DNA of 64,000 bases from Raineyella sp. W15-4 (GCF_033170155.1 NZ_CP137079.1:1798001-1862000), one strand, 5' to 3'. Shown: positions 1 through 7,757, counted from the stretch's first letter. Notes: generated by a model not told the origin, from the letters alone. Numbers and translations: made by a program.

Positions 1-663
1 ATCCCGGTGATCCGTCGGCTGCTGACCGCCCTCGGGCTGCCCGTCCTCGGTGCCGCCGGGGCGGAGGCCGACGATGTGATCGGCACCCTGGTGGCGCTCT
101 TCGCCGGGACCGGGACGGTGGCGGTGGCCAGCGCGGACCGTGACTTCACCCAGCTCGTCGACGACACCGCCGGTGTCGGGCTGCTCACCCCGGTGGGACG
201 GACCCCCGGGTGGCGAGAGATCCACGAGGCGGAGGCCCGCGAGGCGTACGGCGTCGACCCGGCGGCGTACGTGGAGCTGGCCAGCCTGCGTGGCGACAGC
301 TCGGACGGCATCCCCGGGGTTGCCGGGATCGGCGACCGGACGGCGGCGCGGCTGCTGGCCCGTTACGGTGACCTCGCCGGCGTCCGGCGGGCCGCGGCGG
401 ACGGCGCGGTCGAGAAGGGTGGCCTCAGCGCGCGCCAGGCCGCGTCGATCCGGGCCGCGGCGGACTACCTCGAGGTGGCGCCGCGGGTGATCCGGATCCG
501 GCGGGACCTGCCGCTCGGCGTCACCGCCGAGGAGCTGGCGCTGCCCCGCGAGGTGGCCGATCCGGCCGTCTGGGCACAGCTCGTCGAGGCGTACGGCCTC
601 GGCTCTCCCGCGACCCGGCTGGCCGAGGCCCTCGGCCTCCCGATCAGGAAGGCACCACGATGA
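1..663 (+). CDS. 5'-3' exonuclease family protein, 5' end outside window
   Basis: The frame is open from the first base, so the gene begins upstream and only about 220 C-terminal residues are visible (a GTG at 7 is probably internal). It carries the acidic motif EADDVIG, then RDFTQLVDD, and a helix-3-turn-helix segment LRGDSSDGIPGVAGIG followed by TAARLL. This is the arrangement of the stand-alone relatives of the DNA polymerase I 5' nuclease, which bind DNA through the H3TH and cleave flaps with two metals held by acidic residues. The first metal-binding aspartates of the family lie in the missing part. The stop overlaps the next start by ATGA, so the two are probably one operon. Family assignment is firm; the exact substrate is not known. 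Confidence 0.88.
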   Translation: MPVIRRLLTALGLPVLGAAGAEADDVIGTLVALFAGTGTVAVASADRDFTQLVDDTAGVGLLTPVGRTPGWREIHEAEAREAYGVDPAAYVELASLRGDSSDGIPGVAGIGDRTAARLLARYGDLAGVRRAAADGAVEKGGLSARQAASIRAAADYLEVAPRVIRIRRDLPLGVTAEELALPREVADPAVWAQLVEAYGLGSPATRLAEALGLPIRKAPR

Positions 664-1328
664 GTCACCCCACCCCCGAACCGGCGGCGATCACCCGGAT
701 CGCGACCCGCTACGCGAAGCCGGGACACGAACACGAGTACGAGGAGATGGCCCGCGAGATGTTCTCGCTGATGCGGCAGAAGCCGGGCTTCCTCGGTGCC
801 GACCTGATCCCGCCGGAGCAGCCGGGCGATCCGTACCACGTGGTGGTGCGCTACCACGACGACACCGGGTTCGCGGCCTGGGACGCCAGCCCGGAACGGG
901 CCGGGATCCTGGACCGGATGCACGCAGTCGCCCTGGGCGAGCCGGTCCACCGTCGGCTGTCCGGCCTGGAGGCGTGGTTCGAACCGGCGGTGGTGCCGGC
1001 GAGCATGAACCCGCCGAAACACCGGATGGCCCTGGTGACCTGGGTCGGGATCTGGCCCACCGCCACCTTCTTCATCTGGCTGCTCAGTACTCTGCCGCTG
1101 TTGCCGGGTGGTCTTCCCCTGCTGGCGCCGGTGCCGTTCCTGGTCCGGACCGCCGTGATCACGATCTGCATCACCGTGGCGATGACCTATCTGGTGATGC
1201 CGCGCCTGCTGACCCCGTTGTTCAAGGGCTGGCTGGTCGCCGGCGCCCGGAAGGCCGCTGCGAAGCAGCAGACCGAGGCGCGGCCGGCCGGCCGGCAGCC
1301 CGACGGTGGGCCGGTGGTCGGGCACTAG
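660..1328 (+). CDS. ABM-domain membrane protein
   Basis: This 222-residue protein has an N-terminal antibiotic-biosynthesis-monooxygenase (ABM) ferredoxin-like fold over roughly residues 9-100; the stretch REMFSLMRQKPGFLGADL followed by YHVVVRYHD is typical. Hydrophobic segments at about 121-147 and 155-185 are probably two membrane helices, and the tail is basic and Pro/Gly-rich. Proteins with this layout are common in actinobacteria and have no agreed function; the ABM fold in them is usually not shown to be catalytic. It overlaps the exonuclease stop by 4 bp (ATGA), so translational coupling is likely. The reading frame is certain, the role unknown. Confidence 0.8.
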   Translation: MSHPTPEPAAITRIATRYAKPGHEHEYEEMAREMFSLMRQKPGFLGADLIPPEQPGDPYHVVVRYHDDTGFAAWDASPERAGILDRMHAVALGEPVHRRLSGLEAWFEPAVVPASMNPPKHRMALVTWVGIWPTATFFIWLLSTLPLLPGGLPLLAPVPFLVRTAVITICITVAMTYLVMPRLLTPLFKGWLVAGARKAAAKQQTEARPAGRQPDGGPVVGH

Positions 1329-1370
1329 ATCCGCAAGCGGGACCGGCGAGGATCCCACAGAAACGGAGAC

Positions 1371-1408
1371 GGTGGTGAGCGTCCGGTCCGAACCCGGAGC
1401 TCACCACC
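1371..1408 (+). terminator. Hairpin after the exonuclease/ABM operon
   Basis: GGTGGTGAGC (1371-1380) pairs perfectly with GCTCACCACC (1399-1408), and TCCGG/CCGGA inside the loop extends the stem. It starts 42 bp after the ABM gene stop. No T-run follows, as is common in high-GC actinobacteria. It probably ends the leftward operon. Confidence 0.6.
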
Positions 1409-1570
1409 ATCGACGGGGCTGGTCGAACAGGCTCACGACACCTCTGTCGAGGCACCCCGCACCCGTCCGCCCGGACCCTGGTTCCGCCGATCTCCTTGCG
1501 GGGATCGCCCCCCGAGCACGCCAGACTCTATGGGTTCGGATCGACCGCGAACAGCCTTGGGGGCGAAAAT

Positions 1571-1585
1571 CCCCCGAATGGGGGG
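1571..1585 (-). terminator. Intrinsic terminator of the histidine kinase gene
   Basis: Read on the minus strand, CCCCC-ATTC-GGGGG is followed by ATTTT, about 16 bp past the kinase stop at 1601. A GC stem with a tetraloop and a short T tract is the classical layout. Small stem, but well placed. Confidence 0.6.
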
Positions 1586-1600
1586 CATGACCTCCGGGAC

Positions 1601-2890
1601 TCAGACGGTGCGCTCGCCGCTGAGATGCTCTGACCTGTCGTCGGCCGCCGCGGACCGCCATCTGTCGGTCCCACCGGCCAGCGGGATACGGACGGTCACC
1701 AGCCATCGTCCGTCGTCCACACCGGCATGGAAGAAGCCACCCAACCGGACAGCACGGGCCTCCATGTTCAACAGCCCGTGGTGTCCCCCCGGCCCCAGCG
1801 CACTCTCGGGCTGCACGTCGTCCCCCCGCAAGGTGTTGGACACATCCATCGCCACCGCCTCCTCGGTGACCTGGACCGTCATCCCCACCCGGGCGGACGA
1901 GGGTGAATGACGCAGGATGTTCGTCGTGCACTCCTGGAGGATCCGGATGCACTCGATCTGGATCGAGGGTGACAGCTCAGCGGCCGCAGCGGCGTCGCCG
2001 GTGAGGCTGACCCGGCGTCCGCTGCTGCGCAGTACCGCGACCAGGTCCGACAGCTCCCTGTCGACATCGATCGATGCGACGGCCCTGTCGAGCGGAGCGC
2101 GGTCCTCCAACACATCGACGATGTGGTGCATCGACAGGATGGCTTCGTCCAGAGCCGCGCGCACGGCCGAAAGGTCTGTGGTCGCGGTCGACGGTGTGGT
2201 CCGTTCACGTGCGGCACCTCCATCGGCCGGATCGGGACCGGTGAGTCTCTGCACCTGGAGGGCGGCACGTGTCAGGGCGTGCCCGATCGAGTCGTGGATG
2301 TCCCGGGCGAGGAGCAGCAATTCCTGCTCGTACGACTGCTGCTCGAGCTCCTGCACACGTGCCACCTGGTGGGCGTGCTGCTCACGTTGGAAGAAATATC
2401 GTCGTGCGAAGATGCCGATCGATGTGGCCAGGAAGACGACAGCAAGGATGAGCGCCAGGAATTGGTCGCGGTGCGCCGGGACGAACACCGCTGTGGTGGC
2501 GGCCACCCATGCTGCCGCCCACACACAGGTGAGCGCCACCCACTTGCGTCCGCCCAGTGCGATGATCGTCAGCAGGCCGGTCAGGATCAGTACCCAGGTC
2601 CACTCGTAGTCCGTCCAGTAGAAGCTCAGTGCGATGGACGGCACGGTGGACAGCAGGAACCATCGGGGTGTCCACACCGCGATGAGGAAGGATGCGTACG
2701 CGAACACCCAGAGGCTGATGACCTCCAGAGGTGACCTGCCGCTGAGGCCGCCGACAGTGAAGAACACCAGTCCGGTGTCGGCGATGAGAACGGCCCCGAT
2801 CAGCGCGGTCATGGTGATCTTGAGTCTCCGGTCGGCGCGGCGCATCCCCCAGCCGGGCATCGGGCTCGTGTGCATGGTCTCCATCACCAT
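1601..2890 (-). CDS. Sensor histidine kinase, NarL/DesK type (HisKA_3)
   Basis: The 429-residue protein has about six hydrophobic segments (around residues 25-47, 57-73, 79-90, 97-112, 116-138, 145-162) with little extracytoplasmic sequence, then a coiled region and a HisKA_3 dimerisation motif ARDIHDSIGHAL with the phosphoacceptor at H199. The HATPase part shows ECIRILQECTTNILRHS (N box) and GGHHGLLNMEARAVRLGG (G box). Such compact polytopic sensors commonly perceive membrane state or peptides. The start is uncertain: ATG codons occur at 2890, 2884 and 2875 and none has a strong ribosome site. It lies 41 bp downstream of a small predicted secreted-peptide gene on the same strand and is divergent from a matching NarL-type response regulator, which is its likely partner. 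Confidence 0.9.
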   Translation of the reverse strand: MVMETMHTSPMPGWGMRRADRRLKITMTALIGAVLIADTGLVFFTVGGLSGRSPLEVISLWVFAYASFLIAVWTPRWFLLSTVPSIALSFYWTDYEWTWVLILTGLLTIIALGGRKWVALTCVWAAAWVAATTAVFVPAHRDQFLALILAVVFLATSIGIFARRYFFQREQHAHQVARVQELEQQSYEQELLLLARDIHDSIGHALTRAALQVQRLTGPDPADGGAARERTTPSTATTDLSAVRAALDEAILSMHHIVDVLEDRAPLDRAVASIDVDRELSDLVAVLRSSGRRVSLTGDAAAAAELSPSIQIECIRILQECTTNILRHSPSSARVGMTVQVTEEAVAMDVSNTLRGDDVQPESALGPGGHHGLLNMEARAVRLGGFFHAGVDDGRWLVTVRIPLAGGTDRWRSAAADDRSEHLSGERTV

Positions 2891-2910
2891 CCATCAGTAT
2901 CAGTTGTCGC

Positions 2911-2949
2911 CTAGGGGCACAGCCACGGCGTCTAGGGGCACAGCCACGG
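2911..2949. repeat. Tandem 18-bp repeat, 21-bp period
   Basis: CTAGGGGCACAGCCACGG occurs at 2911-2928 and again at 2932-2949, separated by 3 bp. On the minus strand the 2932-2949 copy encodes the last five residues and stop codon of the small peptide gene (PWLCP-stop); the other copy follows directly in the gap before the kinase. It looks like a tandem duplication of the gene's 3' end. A 21-bp period (two helical turns) would also suit a protein-binding direct repeat. Confidence 0.85.
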
Positions 2950-3099
2950 AAAGATAAGGCACGGGTCGGGTGAATCGACGTCGGTGGTCACCACGACCGA
3001 TGGTGACCCGGGCCACCGTTCCGGTGTCCCCGGAAGCACAGCGACCACGGGCTGGCCCGCGGCCATCCACATGGTGAGTACCATGACGACCAGCTTCAT
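2932..3099 (-). CDS. Putative small secreted peptide upstream of the sensor kinase
   Basis: This is a 55-codon frame. It opens with MKLVVMVLTMWMAAGQPVVA, which looks like a signal peptide (one Lys, a hydrophobic core, A-x-A-like end), followed by a Pro/Gly-rich stretch and the C-terminus DPCLIFPWLCP. Its two cysteines (C47, C54) bracket a six-residue hydrophobic loop. GGGGGAAA lies about 8 nt before the ATG as a ribosome site, and third positions are mostly G/C. The gene ends 41 bp before the histidine kinase on the same strand and sits between kinase and regulator, the position of peptide-pheromone genes in other two-component loci. I recognise no homologue. A chance frame is possible, but start, signal sequence and placement agree. 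Confidence 0.55.
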   Translation of the reverse strand: MKLVVMVLTMWMAAGQPVVAVLPGTPERWPGSPSVVVTTDVDSPDPCLIFPWLCP

Positions 3100-3200
3100 G
3101 ACTGTTTCCCCCGGATCAGATCATCATCTGCGATGCAGACGTCCGCCCTGACGGATTCCCTGCCGGGCCCTCGATTCCCTGGGCGTGTGCTGCGGATCCT

Positions 3201-3218
3201 GCTCGTCGAGGTACGAGC
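3201..3218. promoter_or_regulatory. Inverted repeat between peptide gene and response regulator
   Basis: GCTCGT-N6-ACGAGC is a perfect 6-6-6 inverted repeat in the divergent intergenic region, about 100 bp from both starts. It is a candidate binding site for the NarL-type regulator. Position and symmetry are the only evidence. Confidence 0.35.
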
Positions 3219-3308
3219 CCCTCCCCTGGCATTCTTCCACGACTCGGCGCGACGCGAACCTCACCCGACCAGGGGCGCTTCCCGGACCGGTCCACGCTAT
3301 CGAAAAGC

Positions 3309-3314
3309 TAGGCT
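3309..3314 (+). promoter_or_regulatory. -10 box of a probably leaderless transcript
   Basis: TAGGCT ends 7 bp before the ATG of the response regulator, and there is no purine-rich ribosome site in front of that ATG. This spacing would start the mRNA at or next to the A of ATG, which is common in actinobacteria. No clear -35 was found. Confidence 0.45.
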
Positions 3315-3321
3315 CATCGGC

Positions 3322-3999
3322 ATGGACAAGATTCTGGTCGTCGAGGACGAGGATGATCTGCGCGCCCTCATGGTCGACCTGGTCCACCGTGAGGTGCCGG
3401 TTGCCGACGTCCGGGGCGCCGCGTCCGGGGAGGAGGCCATCGCGGCCTGCGACAAGGAGGCCTGGGACCTGGTGCTGATGGACATCAGGATGCCGGGCAT
3501 CGGCGGCATCGAGGCCACCAAACGGATCGTGGCCCGTCACCCGGACGCCCGGGTGGTGATGATGACCAGCGTCGAGGACTCCCGCACCGTCCGCCTCAGC
3601 GTCGCCGCCGGGGCGCGGGGCTACGTGGTCAAGGGGCTGTCCGGCCGGCTGGAGGCGGTGGTCCACCGGGCACTCGGCGACGTCCCGGTGTCGGCCGAGG
3701 CCCTGGACACGCTGATGGACCACGCCCGGCAGACCACCTATGCGTTGACGCCCGGGTTCAAGCCGCTCAGTGCCCGCGAGCGGGAGGTCTTCTGGCTGAT
3801 GGCCGACGGCCTGTCCAACAAACAGATCGCGCATCGCCTGGTCCTCAGCCCGAACACGGTCAAGGACCACATCACGAGCATCCTGGTGAAGTGCCGGGTC
3901 TCCACCCGCGCCGCCGCCATCGTCGCCGCCCGCGAGAACGGGCTGGTCGATCTCACCGAACGGTCCCGGGGTCGGCAGGCCGGGAATCCCGCGGGGTGA
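3322..3999 (+). CDS. NarL/FixJ-type response regulator
   Basis: The 225-residue protein has a CheY-like receiver (residues about 1-118) with an acidic pocket in VVEDEDD, phosphoacceptor D54 in VLMDIRMPG, and the conserved Lys in GYVVKG. The LuxR-type HTH is about residues 145-205: PLSAREREVFWLMADG, NKQIAHRLVLSPNTVKDHI. I chose ATG 3322 because the receiver begins exactly there; upstream in-frame codons (from 3133) do not resemble the family. It is divergent from the peptide/histidine-kinase pair and is their probable output. Its last 47 bp overlap the 3' end of metW on the other strand. It probably regulates the shared intergenic region, but targets cannot be read from sequence. Confidence 0.92.
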   Translation: MDKILVVEDEDDLRALMVDLVHREVPVADVRGAASGEEAIAACDKEAWDLVLMDIRMPGIGGIEATKRIVARHPDARVVMMTSVEDSRTVRLSVAAGARGYVVKGLSGRLEAVVHRALGDVPVSAEALDTLMDHARQTTYALTPGFKPLSAREREVFWLMADGLSNKQIAHRLVLSPNTVKDHITSILVKCRVSTRAAAIVAARENGLVDLTERSRGRQAGNPAG

Positions 4000-4582
4000 G
4001 CACGTAGATGGCGTTGGCCGCCATCAGGTTCGCCCAGCGAGCCGGGTAGTCCCGCTGCCGGCCGTCGGGGGTGGACAGCTGGCGTTCCCAGACGTCCAGT
4101 CCGACCACGTCGAACAGGTCCTCCAGGTCGGTGAGCGTGGACAGGTGGATGTTGGGCGTGTCGTACCAGGCGTGCGGCAGCTCCTTCGACATCGGCATCC
4201 GGCCACGCAGCAGCACCCAGCGGTGCCGCCAGTAGCCGAAGTTCGGCACCGAGACGATGCACCGCGAGCCGATCCGGGCCATCTGGGTCAGCACATCGCG
4301 GGGCTTGTAGGTGGCCTGCAGCACGCGGGACAGGATCACCACGTCGTACGATCTGTCGCCGAACTGGTCGAGTTGGTGGTCGATGTCGAGCTCGATCAGC
4401 GGGACACCCTTGGCGATGGTGTCCAGCGCCGCGTCGGGGGCGATCTCGACGCCGGTGCCGGTGCAGCCGCGCCGGTCCATCAGGTAGCGCATCAGGCTGC
4501 CGTGTCCGCAGCCGAGGTCGAGCACCCGCGAGCCGTCCGGCACGAAGCGGGTGACGACCGTCTGGTCCGGTCGCAGGGTCAT
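3953..4582 (-). CDS. metW: Methionine biosynthesis protein MetW
   Basis: This 209-residue class I SAM-dependent methyltransferase fold has the glycine motif VLDLGCGHGSLM at about residue 20 and continues with MetW-typical LPHAWYDTPNIHLSTLTDLEDL. MetW works with MetX-type homoserine O-acyltransferases in methionine synthesis; its precise activity is still debated. The start at 4582 overlaps the metX stop by 4 bp (ATGA), so the two are translationally coupled. The 3' end overlaps the convergent response regulator gene by 47 bp. Confidence 0.93.
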   Translation of the reverse strand: MTLRPDQTVVTRFVPDGSRVLDLGCGHGSLMRYLMDRRGCTGTGVEIAPDAALDTIAKGVPLIELDIDHQLDQFGDRSYDVVILSRVLQATYKPRDVLTQMARIGSRCIVSVPNFGYWRHRWVLLRGRMPMSKELPHAWYDTPNIHLSTLTDLEDLFDVVGLDVWERQLSTPDGRQRDYPARWANLMAANAIYVLTPRDSRPADPGTVR

Positions 4583-5769
4583 CGGTCCGCCTTCCCGGCC
4601 GCCCGGTCGGCGGCGGCCCGCTCGTACGCCACCCGCCGTAGGAAGGCCGCCACCGTGCGATGGTAGTCGTCGATGGTCAGCAGGAAGGAGTCGTGCCCCC
4701 ACGGGGAGCGGATCTCCCGGAAGCTCACCGGCACCCGTTGGCGTTCCAGCTGCCGGACGATGGCCCGGGAGTGGGTGGTGTCGAAGCGCCAGTCGGTGTC
4801 GAAGGAGAGCACCAGACACGGCGACCCGGCGGCGGCCAGCGCCGCGGCGGCGTCCTCCTCCGCGAACGGGTCGAAGTAGTCCATCACCCGGGTGAGGTAG
4901 AGGTAGGACAGCGCGTCGAACCGGGACAGGAAGACCCGCCCCTGGTGATCGAGGTAGCTCTCCACGGCGAAGTCCACTCCGAAGCCGCGCCGGGCGTCCT
5001 CGCCGAACTGGTAGCGGCGGCCGAACTTCTGGTCCATGCCGGCCTCGGACTGATAGGTGATGTGGGCCATCATCCGGGCGATCGACAGCCCGGTGTCGGG
5101 GCTGGAGCCGACCTCCAGGTAGCGGCCACCGGCGAACCCAGGGTCGCGCATGATCGACTCCCGTGCCACCGCGGAGAAGGCGATGTTCTGGGCGTTCAGC
5201 CGGCTGGACGCGGCGATGATCACCGCGCTGCCGACCTGCTCCGGATACGACAGTGCCCACTGCAGGGACTGCATGCCGCCCATCGATCCGCCGACGACGG
5301 ACAGCAGGTGGTCAACCCCGAGGTGGGCCAACAGTTCGCGGTGCACGGTGACGAAGTCGGCGATCTGGAGCAGCGGGAAGTCGAGGCCATACGGACGGCC
5401 GGTGGTCGGGTCGGTCGACGCCGGTCCGGTCGTGCCCTGACAGCCGCCGAGCAGGTTGTCGGCGATGACGAAGTAGTGGTCGGTGTCGATCGGCCTACCG
5501 GGACCGATCATCGTGTCCCACCACCCCGGCCGATGGTCGTCCTCCCGGTGCCGGCCGGCGGCATGGGCGTCGCCGGTGAGGGCGTGGCAGATGAAGACGG
5601 CATTGTCCCGGGAGGCGTTGAGGGTGCCGTACGTCTCGTACGCGACGTCGACCTCGGGCAGCACCGCGCCGCTGGCCAGCACGAGGGGGTGGTCCCCCTC
5701 GAACAGTCGTACGGTGTGTTGCTCGACGATCCCCACCGAATCCTCGGCGGACGGGGGGCGGGAAGTCAT
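4579..5769 (-). CDS. metX: Homoserine O-acetyltransferase
   Basis: The 396-residue alpha/beta hydrolase acylates homoserine from acetyl-CoA, the first committed step to methionine by the acetyl route. The nucleophile elbow is VVGGSMGGMQSLQW (Ser in GGSMGG); the catalytic Asp lies in LSFDTDWRF and the His in WGHDSFL. Length is normal for actinobacterial MetX. ATG 5769 has a GGAGG rather far upstream (about 15 nt), so a GTG ten codons inside (before GIVEQH) with GAGGA in front is an alternative start. It is followed directly by metW. Hairpins in the upstream leader (5807-5842) may be regulatory, but no known SAM riboswitch core was seen. Confidence 0.95.
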   Translation of the reverse strand: MTSRPPSAEDSVGIVEQHTVRLFEGDHPLVLASGAVLPEVDVAYETYGTLNASRDNAVFICHALTGDAHAAGRHREDDHRPGWWDTMIGPGRPIDTDHYFVIADNLLGGCQGTTGPASTDPTTGRPYGLDFPLLQIADFVTVHRELLAHLGVDHLLSVVGGSMGGMQSLQWALSYPEQVGSAVIIAASSRLNAQNIAFSAVARESIMRDPGFAGGRYLEVGSSPDTGLSIARMMAHITYQSEAGMDQKFGRRYQFGEDARRGFGVDFAVESYLDHQGRVFLSRFDALSYLYLTRVMDYFDPFAEEDAAAALAAAGSPCLVLSFDTDWRFDTTHSRAIVRQLERQRVPVSFREIRSPWGHDSFLLTIDDYHRTVAAFLRRVAYERAAADRAAGKADR

Positions 5770-5806
5770 GGTGGGTATTGTGTCACCTCCGCCTCACCGG
5801 GGGCCG

Positions 5807-5842
5807 GGCGTCCGTGAGCCGGAGCGCCGGTGCCCGGACGCC
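5807..5842 (-). other. Long stem-loop in the metX leader
   Basis: GGCGTCCG (5807-5814) pairs with CGGACGCC (5835-5842), with CCGG-agcg-CCGG nested inside, 38-73 bp upstream of the metX ATG. A second perfect hairpin, CGCCCGGG/CCCGGGCG, lies at 5869-5889. They may be RNA structures in the metX leader. I could not match them to a SAM riboswitch class. Confidence 0.35.
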
Positions 5843-5986
5843 GGCGGCACTCGCTGGACGGCCGGCCCCGCCCGGGTCGATCCCGGGCGCCGACGACCAC
5901 CGCAGGATCACCCGGCGCGGGGGAGGCCGCCGTGACCGGGCGCCCCTATGCTGAGGCCGACTCAGGCAGGACACAGGGGGGACGTG

Positions 5987-7120
5987 ATGTCGGTGAGTGA
6001 CGGCAACGCAGGACAGCGGGTGGGCGGCCCCGACCTGGCGTGGTTGCGTCGGGCGGGAATGACGAGCTGGTTGGCCCTCGGGGTCATCGCCCTCGTCGTC
6101 GTGTTGGCCGGGGCGGTGAGCTCCATCAGTGGCATCGTGATCCCTGCCGTCATCGCCGTGATCCTCGGCACCGTCCTGGAACCGCTCGTCAGCTGGCTCA
6201 GACGCCACAAGGTGTCATCCACGCTGGCGACCGTCACCGGACTGGTCGTGGCGCTGCTGGTGGGTGTCGGCCTGGTCGCTGTGGTGGTCTGGGGCTTCAT
6301 CCGGCAGCTGCCGGAGATCACCAGGCAGCTCCTGATCGGCTGGGAGTCCTTCCTGCAGTGGGGGCGCAGCCTGGAGATCGATTCCGTGTGGCTGGACCAC
6401 GCCCGTGCCGCCGTCCAGCAGTATGCGCCGTATCTGGGGCAGGGCGTTCTGGGAGCGGTGACCAGCACCTTCTCCGGCGCGGTGTCCTTCGGGGTGGGCA
6501 CCTTCTTCTCGGTGTTCATCCTCTTCTTCGTGCTCCAGGACGGCCATCAGTTCCCCGGCTGGCTCGCCCGGGTGACGAAGCTCGACGCCGGGCTGGTCCA
6601 GGAGGTGGACGACCTGGTCAAGGATTCGCTGCAGGGCTACTTCAGGGGTGTCGCCCTCACCGCGCTGATCACGGCACCCGTCTTCATGATTCCGCTGCTC
6701 GTGATGCGCGTCCCGCTGGCCGTTCCCATCTTCATCCTGTACTTCTTCCTGTCCTTCCTCCCCTACATCGGGCCGTGGATCACCGGTGCATTCGCGGTGC
6801 TGATCGCCTTCGGGTCCGGCGGTGCCCTCGCCGCGCTCGTCATCGCTGTCAGCCTGCTGGCGTCCAACGGCACGATCCAGAGTGCGGTCAGTTCCTGGGC
6901 ACTCGGTTCGGCGCTCGAGGTGCATCCGGTCGCCGTGCTGCTCGCGACGATCGTCGGTGGCACCGCCGCCGGCATTCTCGGCATGATCCTCGGCCCGCCG
7001 CTGCTGGCGGCCATCATCCGGTCGGTGACGGCGGTCCGGGCGCACCGGACTGCCGCCACCGAGGACGACGGTGATCCCGCGGCGAACGGGGTCGCTGCGG
7101 GGTCGGCTGCCACCGCCTGA
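5987..7120 (+). CDS. AI-2E family (PerM/YdiK-like) transporter
   Basis: This polytopic membrane protein of about 377 residues has N-terminal helices (WLALGVIALVVVLAGAV and the next), a soluble middle with the family segment SFGVGTFFSVFILFFVLQDG, and a C-terminal pair containing LYFFLSFLPYIGPWITGAF and GGTAAGILGMILGPPLLAAI. AI-2E family members are putative secondary exporters or permeases; despite the name, autoinducer transport was reported only for a few. I chose ATG 5987 because AGGGGGGA lies just upstream; an ATG 13 codons earlier lacks a ribosome site. It is divergent from metX and appears monocistronic. Confidence 0.85.
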   Translation: MSVSDGNAGQRVGGPDLAWLRRAGMTSWLALGVIALVVVLAGAVSSISGIVIPAVIAVILGTVLEPLVSWLRRHKVSSTLATVTGLVVALLVGVGLVAVVVWGFIRQLPEITRQLLIGWESFLQWGRSLEIDSVWLDHARAAVQQYAPYLGQGVLGAVTSTFSGAVSFGVGTFFSVFILFFVLQDGHQFPGWLARVTKLDAGLVQEVDDLVKDSLQGYFRGVALTALITAPVFMIPLLVMRVPLAVPIFILYFFLSFLPYIGPWITGAFAVLIAFGSGGALAALVIAVSLLASNGTIQSAVSSWALGSALEVHPVAVLLATIVGGTAAGILGMILGPPLLAAIIRSVTAVRAHRTAATEDDGDPAANGVAAGSAATA

Positions 7121-7240
7121 CCGTCGCGATGATCGACCGGGCGTTTCGGAGGCGAATCGTGGGCCGCACAAAGCACGCTCGACTAGGATGAATGGTCCCC
7201 GGTGGCAGTGCGGCCGCTGGGTCGACGGGAGGAGGCAGCC

Positions 7241-7669
7241 ATGTTCGACCACCCGCTGCTGGAGTTCGGTGAGCGCTGTGCCGAGGCCGGCTTCGTGCCG
7301 ATCGGTGCGCGCGGTGAGCTGTGGCAGGCGATCGGCGCCGAGGAGAGGGCCTGTTCACCTGCGGAGGATCCCACCGAGGGTGTGCTGTCGATCGACGGTG
7401 TCGGTCCCGGTCGTTGGGACGGCTGGCACGGCAGGATCGCGACAGTGACCGCCAGCCTCCCGGTCGGCCCGGACCAGATCGATGCCGAACAGCAGGAACT
7501 CGTTCGGGAGATGTCGACGATCTTCGGCGATCCCCACGTCCTGACCGGGCAGCGCGACCGCGTCTACCGATGGCCGCTGGAGCAGTGGACAGTCGAGGTG
7601 AGCATCGACGGTGTGGAGCGCAACCGGGTGGAGCTCACCCTCGCCGACGCCGAACTCGTGCCGCGCTGA
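7241..7669 (+). CDS. Hypothetical protein
   Basis: The 142-residue soluble protein matches nothing I recognise. It begins MFDHPLLEFGERC and is rich in acidic residues, with no signal peptide, membrane segment or metal motif; the C-terminal half looks like alternating beta strands (YRWPLEQWTVEVSIDG, RNRVELTLADAELV). I chose ATG 7241 because GGGAGGAGG precedes it closely; an in-frame GTG at 7202 has no such site. A TAGGAT box at 7184-7189 is a plausible -10. It stands alone between the AI-2E-type transporter and the convergent M23 peptidase. Confidence 0.7.
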   Translation: MFDHPLLEFGERCAEAGFVPIGARGELWQAIGAEERACSPAEDPTEGVLSIDGVGPGRWDGWHGRIATVTASLPVGPDQIDAEQQELVREMSTIFGDPHVLTGQRDRVYRWPLEQWTVEVSIDGVERNRVELTLADAELVPR

Positions 7670-7727
7670 GTCGTGGCCGCCGTGTCCCGGGCCGTCCACT
7701 CTGGACGCTTCCGTTCGTCCCTGGACA

Positions 7728-7757
7728 TGTCCACGCGTGCTGACGCGTCTGGGGACA
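7728..7757. terminator. Hairpin between convergent genes
   Basis: TGTCC-ACGCGT-GCTG-ACGCGT-CTG-GGGACA can fold into a long stem with a GCTG loop and a small bulge. A second hairpin, GTGCGGCT/AGCCGCAC, is at 7790-7822. The space lies between the stops of two convergent genes, so a bidirectional terminator is likely. Confidence 0.5.

Noticed and set aside
5770-5986. SAM riboswitch upstream of metX
   Set aside because: Hairpins exist, but none of the conserved SAM-binding cores I know could be found.
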